Shown: piece after piece, positions 43,434-51,943 of the stretch | Position numbering within the stretch: position 1 is the stretch's first letter | Layout of the letters: each line of letters starts with the position of its first letter | DNA from: Paraburkholderia sp. IMGN_8 | GTDB lineage: Bacteria; Pseudomonadota; Gammaproteobacteria; Burkholderiales; Burkholderiaceae | Assembly (NCBI RefSeq): GCF_038050405.1 | Contig: NZ_CP150901.1 | Span: 620,001-684,000 of the forward strand | Direction: 5' to 3' | DNA length: 64,000 nt | The notes under the pieces: generated by a model | Database searches by the model: none | Told to the model about the DNA's origin: nothing | What the model saw: only the letters and a program-made list of their open reading frames with translations | Translations under genes and position numbers: made by a program

Positions 43434-44534
43434 ATGAACGTTAAAGGCATCCTGGGTGCAGGCGCAATCATGTTGGCTGGAGCCGCCGTGTCTTGCATCT
43501 CGCAGGCCGCAACGTACGCATACGTATCGAATGCAGATAGCCAGGATATCTCGGTTTTCAGCCTCGACAAATCGAATGGCTCGCTTGCGGCAGTGGAGAC
43601 TGTGGCTGTTGGCGGGACGGTGATGCCGATGACGTTTTCGCCCGACCATCTCCGGCTTTACGCCGGGCTGCGCTCGAAGCCGTATCGCGTTGTGAGCTTC
43701 GCGGTCAATCCGCTCGACGGCCGGCTGATCGAACTCGGCAAGGCGCCGCTCGCAGAGAGCATGGCGTATGTCTCGACTGACGCGACCGGCCGCTACCTGT
43801 TTTCCGCGTCATACGGTGGCAACCTTCTGGCGGTGAACCGGATCGGCGCTGATGGTGTGGTCGGCGAAGTGCGGCAGACTGTCAACACCGGCCCCATGGC
43901 GCACGCGATCCGGAGTGCCCCCGATAACCGCTACGTGTTCGCGTCGGTACTCGGCTCAGATGCCTGGCTGCGTCTCAAGTTCGACGCATCGAACGGGCAG
44001 TTGACCGAGGACGCTACGCCTGCGTATTCGTTGCCGCCAAAATCGGGGCCGCGCCATTTCCTCTTCTCTGCGGATCATCGCTTTACCTACCTGATCGATG
44101 AGCTTGACGGCAAGCTCCACGTGCTTGCCTTCGATGGCGCCCGCGACACCGTCAAGCCGGTTCAGACGGTCTCCATCCTGCCGCCCAATTTCTCGGGCGA
44201 CAAGCCATGGGGTGCGGATATCCACCTGACCCCGGACGGGCGTTTCCTGTATGCATCAGAGCGCACGTCGAGCACGCTCGCGGCGTACAAGGTCAACGCG
44301 GCATCGGGTGAGCTGACGCGCATCGGGACGTACCAGACTGAAAAACAACCGCGTGGATTCAATATCGATCCGACGGGCAAGTATTTGCTGGCAGTGGGCC
44401 AGTTGTCGACGAACCTGAGCGCTTACCGCATCGACCATATGACGGGCGCATTGAGTGCGATTGGGCAGTATCCGGTAGGTAAGGGGGCGAACTGGGTCGA
44501 AATCGTCGAGTTTGACGGAACAAACACCCATTGA
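43434..44534 (+). CDS. Exported lactonase (6-phosphogluconolactonase/YbhE-type propeller)
   Basis: A 366-residue seven-bladed propeller of the YbhE lactonase family with an N-terminal signal peptide ending near CISQA-ATYAY. The family features are AYVSNADSQDISVFSLD, GRYLFSASYGGN, and PKSGPRHFLFSADHRF. The ATG at 43434 has GCGGAG 7 bases ahead; the upstream ATG at 43428 is too close. The cytosolic enzyme hydrolyses 6-phosphogluconolactone; an exported form more likely acts on a periplasmic sugar lactone. That is inference, since propellers of this class vary in substrate. Confidence 0.82.
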   Translation: MNVKGILGAGAIMLAGAAVSCISQAATYAYVSNADSQDISVFSLDKSNGSLAAVETVAVGGTVMPMTFSPDHLRLYAGLRSKPYRVVSFAVNPLDGRLIELGKAPLAESMAYVSTDATGRYLFSASYGGNLLAVNRIGADGVVGEVRQTVNTGPMAHAIRSAPDNRYVFASVLGSDAWLRLKFDASNGQLTEDATPAYSLPPKSGPRHFLFSADHRFTYLIDELDGKLHVLAFDGARDTVKPVQTVSILPPNFSGDKPWGADIHLTPDGRFLYASERTSSTLAAYKVNAASGELTRIGTYQTEKQPRGFNIDPTGKYLLAVGQLSTNLSAYRIDHMTGALSAIGQYPVGKGANWVEIVEFDGTNTH

Positions 44535-44601
44535 GGTTTGGGTTTCGGATGACTGTGCCGCGGGCACTGAGTCCGAGACTCGACAGCCTAAAACCTTTTT
44601 T

Positions 44602-44621
44602 ATATCACAATGAAATATAAT
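44602..44621. promoter_or_regulatory. Candidate MarR operator and -10 box ahead of the HPP gene
   Basis: ATATCACAATGAAATATAAT shares 16 of 20 bases with the site at 45926-45945 ahead of the MarR gene. Both end in a TATAAT (here 44616-44621) that would be the -10 box, so a bound regulator would block the promoter. The likely binder is the MarR protein encoded nearby. Confidence 0.5.
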
Positions 44622-44684
44622 CATGACAACACGTTCTTTCGTTTCGCGAGGGTTTGACCGTAAGGTGTGCTCCCGTCTCGCGCG

Positions 44685-45881
44685 ATGTCGTCCATCCACA
44701 TTCCCGGTCCAATCTTGTCCCGATCCGCTCTCATCCGCTGGTTTTCCAGCTTTGCCCCCGGCCCCCTCGCTGTCCGATGGCCGGAACGCCTGAGATCGTG
44801 TCTCGGCGCGTTGCTTGGAATTGCGTTCACCGGCGGGACAATGCACGTCCTTCTCGGACCGGCAGCAAACATTCCGCTCCTCGTTGCTCCAATGGGCGCT
44901 TCGGCCGTGCTGCTGTTCGCGGTTCCTGCCAGTCCGCTTGCGCAACCGTGGTCCATCATCGGCGGCAATATCGTCTCTGCTACGGTCGGCGTTGCCTGTG
45001 CAGGCTGGATCGCCGATCCGGTGGGCGCCTCCGCTTTGGCCGTCGCGCTGGCGATATGTGCGATGTTTGCGCTGCGCTGTGTTCACCCCCCGTCGGGTGC
45101 GGTCGCCCTGACCGCGGTCCTTGGCGGTCCGGCCGTTCACGCTCTGGGCTATCGCTTTGTGGCCGAACCGATTGCGATCCAGTCGGCGACGCTTCTGTGC
45201 GCTGCCATCGTCTATCACGCTGCTACCGGGCATCGATACCCGCACGTCGCCCACCAGAGTTCTGGCAAAGGAGCGGCAGCGTCGGCTACGGCGTCGAACG
45301 AAGGTTTCACACGCGCGGACCTCGAGGCGGTGCTGAGCCGGCGCGGGGAATTGCTCGATATTGACACGGACGATCTGGAATTCCTGTTGCGCGATGTTCA
45401 GTTGCAGGCCTACGCCCGCACGTTCAATGAACTAACCTGCGCGGACATCATGTCGCGCTCCCTGGTCGCTGTGTCGGCAGTCACAAGAGCTTCCGCCGCA
45501 TGGAGTCTGCTGAAACAGCGCCGAATCAAGGCACTCCCGGTCACTGACGAGAAGCAGCACGTTATCGGCATCGTGACCCGCGCCGACCTTGTCGACAAAC
45601 GGGCGTTCAGCAAAGGGGCCGGTCTGTCGTCCCCCATGCAACGCTGGCTCCGGCGCAGTATCACCCCGGCGCCGCTTGTCGGCGCCCTGATGAACGTCGA
45701 CGTTCGTACAGTCGACGCGACGACGCCGATCGTCGAGCTGGTGCCGGTGTTCGCGACCTACGGGCACCACCATATCCCGGTTCTGGACTCGAATCGGCGG
45801 CTTGCCGGAATGATCACGCAGGCCGACCTCATCGCGGGGCTGTATCGCCAGGCTTACGCCCAGCAGCAGCGCGCGGCATAG
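44685..45881 (+). CDS. HPP family membrane protein with CBS pair
   Basis: A 398-residue protein. The N-terminal HPP domain (residues about 35-185) contains the name-giving RCVHPPSGAVALTAVLGGP and several hydrophobic segments. The C-terminus is a tandem CBS pair (ADIMSRSLVAVSA, DEKQHVIGIVTRADLV, then VDVRTVDATTPIVELVPVF, SNRRLAGMITQADLI), a nucleotide-binding module that senses energy state. HPP proteins have been linked to nitrite or other anion transport in some organisms. The ATG at 44685 is preferred to an in-frame GTG at 44667. The gene ahead of the MarR-ClC pair shares its operator motif. Confidence 0.85.
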   Translation: MSSIHIPGPILSRSALIRWFSSFAPGPLAVRWPERLRSCLGALLGIAFTGGTMHVLLGPAANIPLLVAPMGASAVLLFAVPASPLAQPWSIIGGNIVSATVGVACAGWIADPVGASALAVALAICAMFALRCVHPPSGAVALTAVLGGPAVHALGYRFVAEPIAIQSATLLCAAIVYHAATGHRYPHVAHQSSGKGAAASATASNEGFTRADLEAVLSRRGELLDIDTDDLEFLLRDVQLQAYARTFNELTCADIMSRSLVAVSAVTRASAAWSLLKQRRIKALPVTDEKQHVIGIVTRADLVDKRAFSKGAGLSSPMQRWLRRSITPAPLVGALMNVDVRTVDATTPIVELVPVFATYGHHHIPVLDSNRRLAGMITQADLIAGLYRQAYAQQQRAA

Positions 45882-45925
45882 CCACAGTCACCCGTCAGCG
45901 TCACCGGTGTTGAATACAGGCACAA

Positions 45926-45945
45926 ATATCACGATATGATATAAT
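45926..45945. promoter_or_regulatory. Candidate MarR operator and -10 box ahead of the MarR gene
   Basis: ATATCACGATATGATATAAT contains the perfect inverted repeat ATATCA-CGATA-TGATAT (45926-45942), and its right end is the -10 box TATAAT (45940-45945). This suggests autorepression of the MarR-ClC operon. Confidence 0.55.
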
Positions 45946-45977
45946 TTGCGTCTTACCGATTTCTCCACGGAACTCCG

Positions 45978-46391
45978 ATGAAAACACTCGCTCGCGGCTT
46001 GACCAAGGCGGACTTTGAGCAGCTATCCGAGTTCCGCTATCAGATGCGGCGCTTTGAGCGCTTTTCCGAACAGGCCGCTCAGGGCGAAGGCATTACGCCG
46101 TTGCAGTATCTGCTGCTTCTGCACATCAAAGGCTATCCGGAGCGCGACTGGGCGACCGTCGGCGAACTTGCCGAGCGGCTCCAGTCGCAGCACCACGGCG
46201 TGGTCGCGCTCGTGTCGCGCTGCGAGGCACTCGATCTCGTCCGGCGCAAGATCAGTGATACGGATCGCCGCCAGGTCGAGGTTCATTTGCTGAAAGCGGG
46301 CGAACAGGTACTCGCGCGCCTCGCCGAGATGCATCGCGCCGAATTGAAGTCGCTCGAAGGCGCCTTTAATGTTCCACGGATTGATTTTTGA
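45978..46391 (+). CDS. MarR family transcriptional regulator
   Basis: A 137-residue winged-helix regulator: YLLLLHIKGYPERDWATVGELAERLQ (first helices), HHGVVALVSRCEALDLVRRK (recognition helix) and SDTDRRQVEVHLLKAGEQVLARL (wing). The stop is followed after 6 bases by the ClC gene, so the two form an operon. Its own promoter carries a perfect inverted repeat shared with the HPP gene promoter, indicating that it regulates both. Effector unknown; CBS domains in both membrane proteins hint at energy or stress sensing. Confidence 0.9.
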   Translation: MKTLARGLTKADFEQLSEFRYQMRRFERFSEQAAQGEGITPLQYLLLLHIKGYPERDWATVGELAERLQSQHHGVVALVSRCEALDLVRRKISDTDRRQVEVHLLKAGEQVLARLAEMHRAELKSLEGAFNVPRIDF

Positions 46392-46397
46392 GTCCCC

Positions 46398-48197
46398 ATG
46401 AGTCTCGACACCCATAAGCGCGACTTTTCCGTCAACGCGCGGCTTCCCGGCATTTCGGCGCTTGCCGCCGGCATCGGCGCGCTCAGCACGCTCGCAGCTT
46501 TTGTGCTGCTAAGCCTGATTCATTTCTTCACCAACCTTTTCTTCTTTGGCGCGCTTTCCTTCGCGGACCGGTCGCCGGCACAGAACACACTCGGCGGCTG
46601 GGTGATTCTGGTACCGGTGGCTGGCGGTCTGATCGTGGGCCTCATGGCCCGCTTCGGGTCGGAAAAAATCCGCGGACATGGCATTCCGGAAGCGATCGAA
46701 GCCATCCTGTTCGGCAAGAGCCGAATGTCGCCGAAGGTCGCGATCCTCAAACCGCTGTCGTCCGGCATTGTGATCGGCAGTGGCGGGCCATTCGGCGCCG
46801 AAGGCCCGATTATCATGACGGGTGGCGCCCTCGGTTCGCTGATCGCGCAGTGCGTGAAACTGACTTCCGCGGAGCGCAAGACGTTGCTTGTCGCCGGCGC
46901 GGCAGCGGGGATGACAGCGGTCTTCGGCACCCCTGTGGCCGCCGTGCTGCTGGCGGTTGAACTGCTGTTGTTCGAATGGCGGCCTCGCAGCTTTTTGCCG
47001 GTCGCATTGGCCTGTGCGGTCGCCGGGTTTGCACGGGCTGCATTCTTCGGTACGGGACCTCTGTTTCCGCTCGAAACGGCGCCGCCCGATGCGTTGTCGC
47101 TCGTGTCCTGCGTCATTGCCGGCCTGATGAGCGGGGCGCTGGCTTCAGGTCTGTCAGCTGCGCTGTACAAGACGGAGGATCTGTTCGGCAAGCTGCCGAT
47201 TCACTGGATGTGGTGGCCCGCGCTTGGCGGTCTCGTGGTCGGGATCGGCGGATTGATCGAACCTCGTGCGCTCGGCGTCGGTTATGACGTGATCGGCGAC
47301 TTGCTGCATCAGCACATCGTATTGCAAGCCGCTGCTGCCATTCTGATCGTGAAGGCGGTCATCTGGGTGGTCGCGCTGGGCTCCGGGACGTCGGGCGGGG
47401 TTCTCGCTCCGCTGCTCATGCTGGGGGCAGGGCTTGGAACCGTACTCGGTCACGTGCTGCCGGGCGGCGAGCCCGCGCTGTGGCCGCTCGTCTGCATGGC
47501 GGCAACGCTTGGCGCCACGCTTGGGGCGCCGCTGACGGCGATCGTATTCGCATTCGGACTGACGCACGACAGCAATGCGTTGTTGCCCTTGCTGGCCGCC
47601 ACGCTGGTCGCGCACGGCTTTGCGACGGTGGTCATGCGACGCTCGATCATGACGGAAAAGATCGCCCGCCGCGGATATCACATTTACCGCGAATATGGGG
47701 TCGATCCGCTCGAGCGTCATCATGTCGACGAGGTGATGTCGCGTTCAGTCGAGACCATCGATGCCGACATGTCCGTACGTGACGTGCTCGCGCTGTTCTT
47801 CGGTACGACACAAACACACCGAGCCTATCCGGTTATGAACCAAGGCGCCGTGGCCGGCATCGTCGATCGCGCCGCTCTCGAACGTTTCCGTAGCGACGGA
47901 ACCGGCCCGGTGCTCGACGCACGTGTTGCCGACGTGTTACGCGGCAGGACCCCGGTCGTGGCGTTGCCCGGCGAGACGTGCCGGCTTGTCGCAACCCGGC
48001 TCGCTGTACATGGTCTTGAACGGTTGCCCGTGGTCGCCGACCGGGAGACCATGCATCTGATCGGCATCGTCTCGCGAAGCGATCTGGTCAAGCCGTCACT
48101 CGCGCACTTTGAAGAAGAGCACAAGAAAGAGCGATTCCGGCGCGTGAAGTTCAGCCGGAGCACAAAGCGCTTCCCTCCGGTGCGACGCGCGGGATAA
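46398..48197 (+). CDS. ClC-type chloride channel/transporter with C-terminal CBS pair
   Basis: A 599-residue inner membrane protein of the ClC family. Selectivity elements are GHGIPE (about residues 93-98), SGGPFGAEGP with gating glutamate E135, and GTSGGVLAPLL. A CBS pair follows at residues about 440-570 (VDEVMSRSVETIDADMSV, VADVLRGRTPVVAL, GIVSRSDLVKP). ClC proteins exchange Cl- (or F-, NO3-) for protons or act as channels. The gene begins 6 bases after the MarR stop. The tail is strongly basic. Anion specificity cannot be read from the sequence. Confidence 0.9.
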   Translation: MSLDTHKRDFSVNARLPGISALAAGIGALSTLAAFVLLSLIHFFTNLFFFGALSFADRSPAQNTLGGWVILVPVAGGLIVGLMARFGSEKIRGHGIPEAIEAILFGKSRMSPKVAILKPLSSGIVIGSGGPFGAEGPIIMTGGALGSLIAQCVKLTSAERKTLLVAGAAAGMTAVFGTPVAAVLLAVELLLFEWRPRSFLPVALACAVAGFARAAFFGTGPLFPLETAPPDALSLVSCVIAGLMSGALASGLSAALYKTEDLFGKLPIHWMWWPALGGLVVGIGGLIEPRALGVGYDVIGDLLHQHIVLQAAAAILIVKAVIWVVALGSGTSGGVLAPLLMLGAGLGTVLGHVLPGGEPALWPLVCMAATLGATLGAPLTAIVFAFGLTHDSNALLPLLAATLVAHGFATVVMRRSIMTEKIARRGYHIYREYGVDPLERHHVDEVMSRSVETIDADMSVRDVLALFFGTTQTHRAYPVMNQGAVAGIVDRAALERFRSDGTGPVLDARVADVLRGRTPVVALPGETCRLVATRLAVHGLERLPVVADRETMHLIGIVSRSDLVKPSLAHFEEEHKKERFRRVKFSRSTKRFPPVRRAG

Positions 48198-48301
48198 AGC
48201 AGTCGATTTTTTCGGTGCCGCCGCGAGATGGGTCCGCGACACGGCCCGGGAACGCGGGTGGCAGAGGCGACATCTATCTCCACATCGAAAGTCCAATCGA
48301 A

Positions 48302-48318
48302 CCCGCCCTCCGGGCGGG
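48302..48318. terminator. Hairpin after the ClC gene
   Basis: CCCGCCC-TCC-GGGCGGG is a perfect 7-bp stem with a 3-base loop about 105 bases past the ClC stop and 35 bases before the DUF4142 gene. No T run follows. It may separate the two transcripts. Confidence 0.4.
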
Positions 48319-48352
48319 GGATGACTTGCGATGATCACTGGGGAGAAGCCTC

Positions 48353-48898
48353 ATGAAACTAATTCATGCCGGATGGGCCGGCGTGCTGGCGTCTGTCAGC
48401 CTGTTAGTCAGCCTGGCTGCGTGGGCGCAATCTGCCGGCCCGACGGACCCGCAGATTGCGGCGATTGTGGTGACGGCCAATCAGGTCGATATCGACGCAG
48501 CGAAACTCGCGGAGTCGAAGACCGGAAAGAAAGACGTCAAAGCGTTCGCGCAACTCATGGTTACCGACCACAGTGCCGTCAACAAGGCGGCCACTGATCT
48601 CGTTCACCGGCTGAAGGTCACGCCGGAGGAGAATCCGACGAGCCAGAGCCTCGCGCAAGGCGGTCTCGCCAATGTTGCGACGCTGAAGAAGCTCGATGGC
48701 GCAGCATTCGACCGGGCGTATATTGACCATGAAGTGACATATCACGAGGCGGTTCTTGACGCGATCGACAAGACCTTGATCCCGAATGCGCAAAATGCGG
48801 AGTTGAAAGCGCTGCTGGTCAAAGTCCGGCCGGCCTTTGTCGCCCATCTTGAGCATGCCAGGATGATCCAGGCGTCGCTGGGGAAAAGCGGTGGCTAA
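48353..48898 (+). CDS. DUF4142 family exported protein
   Basis: A 181-residue protein with a signal peptide (cleavage near AAWA-QSAG) and the DUF4142 pattern of a ferritin-like helical bundle: ANQVDIDAAKLAESKTGKKDVKAFAQLMVTDH is the first helix pair region, HHEVTYHEAVLD-like text (read here as IDHEVTYHEAVLDAID) the second. The conserved histidines in VTDHSAVN, YIDHEVTYHEAV and FVAHLEHA may bind metal. Function unknown, often found with sigma factors and stress genes. The stop overlaps the GTG of the cupredoxin gene. Confidence 0.85.
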   Translation: MKLIHAGWAGVLASVSLLVSLAAWAQSAGPTDPQIAAIVVTANQVDIDAAKLAESKTGKKDVKAFAQLMVTDHSAVNKAATDLVHRLKVTPEENPTSQSLAQGGLANVATLKKLDGAAFDRAYIDHEVTYHEAVLDAIDKTLIPNAQNAELKALLVKVRPAFVAHLEHARMIQASLGKSGG

Positions 48899-49265
48899 CT
48901 GTTCGGTTGCCGTTCCAGGCAGATGCCGGGGCACGACTCGACGAGGCCTTGTGCTCGCTTGCACTATCGTAGCCGGTAGCCTGCTTGTAACAGGGCGCGA
49001 TACGGATGCGGCGCCGGGGACATACCTCGTCACTATCGAGGGGATGCGATTCAATCCGCAGACGCTGACTGTGCAGCACGGAGACCGTGTGGTGTGGACC
49101 AACAAAGATCTGATTCCGCACACGGCAAGCGCAAACTCCATGGCCTTCGATTCGCGCAGCATCGCGCCGAATGCCTCCTGGAGCTACGTACCGCGCGAGG
49201 CTGGCAGCTATCCGTACGGGTGCAGTTTCCACCCCACGATGCAAGCGCTGCTGATTGTGCGTTAA
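48891..49265 (+). CDS. Small cupredoxin-domain protein
   Basis: A 124-residue copper-type protein. The start is GTG 48891, overlapping the previous gene by 8 bases. After a hydrophobic leader (residues about 20-34) comes a cupredoxin fold with ligands H77 (IPHTAS), C111, H114 and M117 (YGCSFHPTM), the standard type 1 set. It should be periplasmic or membrane-anchored and bind Cu in electron transfer or copper handling. A short gap of 20 bases leads to the ECF sigma gene; the three genes look like one unit. Confidence 0.82.
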   Translation: MANCSVAVPGRCRGTTRRGLVLACTIVAGSLLVTGRDTDAAPGTYLVTIEGMRFNPQTLTVQHGDRVVWTNKDLIPHTASANSMAFDSRSIAPNASWSYVPREAGSYPYGCSFHPTMQALLIVR

Positions 49266-49285
49266 AACGGGACGGCGAGGCACGC

Positions 49286-49987
49286 ATGACAAACCTGGTT
49301 GCGGCATATACGACACCCTCCGTGGACGACGAGCAGGCAATCGTGCGCCGTATTGCCGCCGGCGACCAGAGCGCGTTCGAGCTGCTGATGCGCCGACACA
49401 ATCGGCGCTTGTACCGGCTCGCACGTGCCACGCTGCGCAATGATGCGGAAGCCGAGGACGCGCTACAGGAGGCGTATCTATCAGCCTACCGGTCGATAGG
49501 GCAGTTTCGAGGCGAGTGCGCGCTGTTCACCTGGCTCTCGCGACTGGTGCTCAATGAATGCCTTGGGCGGCTGCGCCGATACGCACGTCGTCAGAACGTG
49601 ATTCCAATTGTGAATATGGACACTGACGTGAATGTTGATGCGATGGCCGCACCTGATGCAGGGCCGCCAGAGGCGGAGGTTGCGCGTGCGGAAATGCGTG
49701 CTTTGCTCGAGCGCAAGCTGGACGAACTCCCCGATGCTTTCCGCACGGTTTTCGTACTTCGCTCCGTTGAGGAAATGAGTGTGGAGGAAACCGCCACGTG
49801 TCTGGGCATTCCCGAGGCTACCGTACGTAGCCGCCATTTCCGCGCGAGAAGCCTGCTACGCGAATCGCTGGCGCGCGAGATCGATCTCGCGGAGCGCGAT
49901 CTGTTCGAGTTCGGAGGCGCTCATTGTGACCGGGTGGTCGCAGCAGTGTTGTCACGTGTGACGAAGGACCCGAACGAAGGCGGCTAG
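49286..49987 (+). CDS. ECF RNA polymerase sigma factor
   Basis: A 233-residue ECF sigma factor with sigma2 (about residues 22-90, FELLMRRHNRRLYRLARATLRN, DALQEAYLSAYRSI) and sigma4 (about 140-190, LPDAFRTVFVLRSVEEMSVEETATCLGIPEATVRSR). The tail FGGAHCDRVVAAVLSRV has a single conserved-looking Cys. The ATG at 49286 starts the homology. No anti-sigma gene follows; the next gene is on the opposite strand. The two exported proteins upstream, overlapping each other, may be its sensors or targets. Confidence 0.9.
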   Translation: MTNLVAAYTTPSVDDEQAIVRRIAAGDQSAFELLMRRHNRRLYRLARATLRNDAEAEDALQEAYLSAYRSIGQFRGECALFTWLSRLVLNECLGRLRRYARRQNVIPIVNMDTDVNVDAMAAPDAGPPEAEVARAEMRALLERKLDELPDAFRTVFVLRSVEEMSVEETATCLGIPEATVRSRHFRARSLLRESLAREIDLAERDLFEFGGAHCDRVVAAVLSRVTKDPNEGG

Positions 49988-50032
49988 CGTCAGACGGAAG
50001 AGGCACGTGTCGCCTCTCCCGCCGCCAGGCCT

Positions 50033-51235
50033 TTAGAACGTCTGCCGGATACCTACTCGCACCAGTGTCTGCGCATTGTTCGCTGACGAAATGCCGTTGC
50101 CGACGTCGCCGACCGAAGCCGTCGCGTTGACAACGTTGCCGAATGCATCGAGCGTCTTGCCGCTTGCCTTCTGATAACCGACCAGCCCATAGAGGGCAGT
50201 GCGCTTGGACAGGAAGTAATACGACGCGAAGTTGAACTGGTTGTACTTCGGAGCGGATCCGCCGTTGATCGAACTGCCCTGCGTGTAGTCGTAGCCGGCG
50301 GCGAGGCGCAACGCAGACGTCGCCTGATACGCGACGGTCAGGCCCGCCGAGTTGAAGGTTTCCTTGGCCGTGAACAGCGAGAAGCTGCCGGGCGTGTACT
50401 GCGTATTGCTGTATGACACACCCAGCGTCACTGGGCCGATCTGGTACGTGCTCGCGGCAGCGATGATCTGCTGATTCCTGGCCGACGCAAAGCCTTCGTT
50501 GATCGACGACGCGAACGTGCCATCATACGCGCCCGTCCACGCACCGCCGTTGGCCCCATAGGCGTTGTTCGCCTGCATGTAGGCCGCGCCGATCGCGAAC
50601 GGACCATTCGTGTACTGGCCGCCCAGGCTCCACGTGCTCTGGTTCTTGACGCTGCCCGCCTGATTGCCGAATCCGTACAGCGCGCCGAACTGGAACCCTG
50701 AGAATGACGGGCTCGTGTACTTGATCGAGTTGTTCTCGCGCGCCTGATTGTCGATGTTGTCCAGATCGCCAGGGTGCGCGCCCATGCCGGTGAGGAACGA
50801 CCCGGCGCCGATCGTGCCGACGAAATCGACGATCGGATCGTATTGCCGGCCCAGTGTGAGCTTGCCGAATTTCTCGCTCGACAATCCCATCCATGCCAGG
50901 CGGCCGAACTCGCGGCCGCCCTGGCCCATCTGTCCGGTGCCGATGTTAAAACCGTTCTCCAACTGGAACACCGCCGCCAGGCCACCGCCCAGGTCTTCCT
51001 TGCCCTTCAGGCCCCAACGGTCGCCTGACCAGGTGCCGCTCGCAAACCCATAGTTCGACGCGTTGCTATAGACAACCGGTTTGCCCAGCGCGCCCTTGGT
51101 CTGCGCGACACGTTGGCCGCTCGTATAACCCAGGCCGGCGTCTACGATCCCGTACAGGGTCACGCTGCTCTGCGCGTGTGCGGCGAGCGACATGCCGCTC
51201 AATGCGAAACATGCAAGTGTGGTCTTTTTCATCAT
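50033..51235 (-). CDS. Gram-negative general porin
   Basis: A 400-residue outer membrane beta-barrel with a signal peptide (MMKKTTLACFALSGMSLAAHA-QSSV). SSVTLYGIVDAGLGY is the Burkholderia porin opening, GKLTLGRQYDP is the strand after loop 3, and the C-terminus ends in Phe (VRVGIRQTF), needed for BAM-mediated assembly. It forms a trimeric diffusion channel. The start is the first of two adjacent ATGs. An AT-rich region (51240-51275) upstream holds likely promoter elements (TATAAA on the minus strand). Substrate selectivity cannot be inferred. Confidence 0.94.
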   Translation of the reverse strand: MMKKTTLACFALSGMSLAAHAQSSVTLYGIVDAGLGYTSGQRVAQTKGALGKPVVYSNASNYGFASGTWSGDRWGLKGKEDLGGGLAAVFQLENGFNIGTGQMGQGGREFGRLAWMGLSSEKFGKLTLGRQYDPIVDFVGTIGAGSFLTGMGAHPGDLDNIDNQARENNSIKYTSPSFSGFQFGALYGFGNQAGSVKNQSTWSLGGQYTNGPFAIGAAYMQANNAYGANGGAWTGAYDGTFASSINEGFASARNQQIIAAASTYQIGPVTLGVSYSNTQYTPGSFSLFTAKETFNSAGLTVAYQATSALRLAAGYDYTQGSSINGGSAPKYNQFNFASYYFLSKRTALYGLVGYQKASGKTLDAFGNVVNATASVGDVGNGISSANNAQTLVRVGIRQTF

Positions 51236-51349
51236 GATAAGTACACCTATTTATAGAATAAAAAACATCGGATTGGTTCAGTTACACGTTCCGTCAGGAC
51301 TTCATACGTGTGCGTCTACGGCGTCTACGACTTTCGCCCGCATCATGGT

Positions 51350-51943
51350 TCAGCCAGCGGCAGCTTGCGTCTGCTGCGCGGATACCAGCCAGTTCGCCAC
51401 GCGGATGGCGAGCGCATCGACGTCTTCGAACACCTCGGCGCCACTTACCTGCGGTGCGTCGAGCAGGGTAAAGACAGGCTTGTTCCACTGCAGCCCAAGC
51501 GCCATTTCGGACAGCGTGCCCAGCCCGCCTCCTATCGCGATGAGACAGAGCGAGGCGCGCGCAATCAACGCATTGCGCGTAATGCCCATGCCGGTCGGTA
51601 GCGCCACGGTAAGAAACGGGTTGGCCTCGTTGGCATCGTCCTCGGGCAACAGCCCGATCACGATGCCGCCTGCGCGCGCCGCACCGAACGCGGCTGCCTC
51701 CATCACACCGCCTTTGCCACCGCAGAGAATGGTCATGCCGGCGTCGGCCAATGCATAACCGAGGCTTCTTGCTGCCTGCAACTGTCCCGCCGTGGCCTCC
51801 CGCGGGCCGATCAGTCCGATCGGCATCGCATGCCGCGTCGGGCCTGTCTGGCGGAGCGCCAGTCTCTGCAGCGCCAGGTTGGCGGCGTTGGACCATTCAG
51901 TGTTGTCGTTGCCTTGCAAGGCATTCCCCCAGTGCCAGAACAC
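51350..51943 (-). CDS. TIGR00725/LOG-like nucleotide-binding family protein
   Basis: A 197-residue Rossmann-like protein of the TIGR00725 (LOG-like) family. MPIGLIGPREATAGQLQAAR, CGGKGGVMEAAAFGA (about residues 74-88) and AIGGGLGTLSEMALGL (about 137-152) match the PGGxGTxxE-type signature; related LOG proteins are cytokinin-type phosphoribohydrolases. The GTG at 51943 overlaps the preceding permease gene by 47 bases. A more conservative start is ATG 51826, after which homology begins. If translated with the ABC operon it may process the imported compound; that link is weak. Confidence 0.75.
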   Translation of the reverse strand: MFWHWGNALQGNDNTEWSNAANLALQRLALRQTGPTRHAMPIGLIGPREATAGQLQAARSLGYALADAGMTILCGGKGGVMEAAAFGAARAGGIVIGLLPEDDANEANPFLTVALPTGMGITRNALIARASLCLIAIGGGLGTLSEMALGLQWNKPVFTLLDAPQVSGAEVFEDVDALAIRVANWLVSAQQTQAAAG

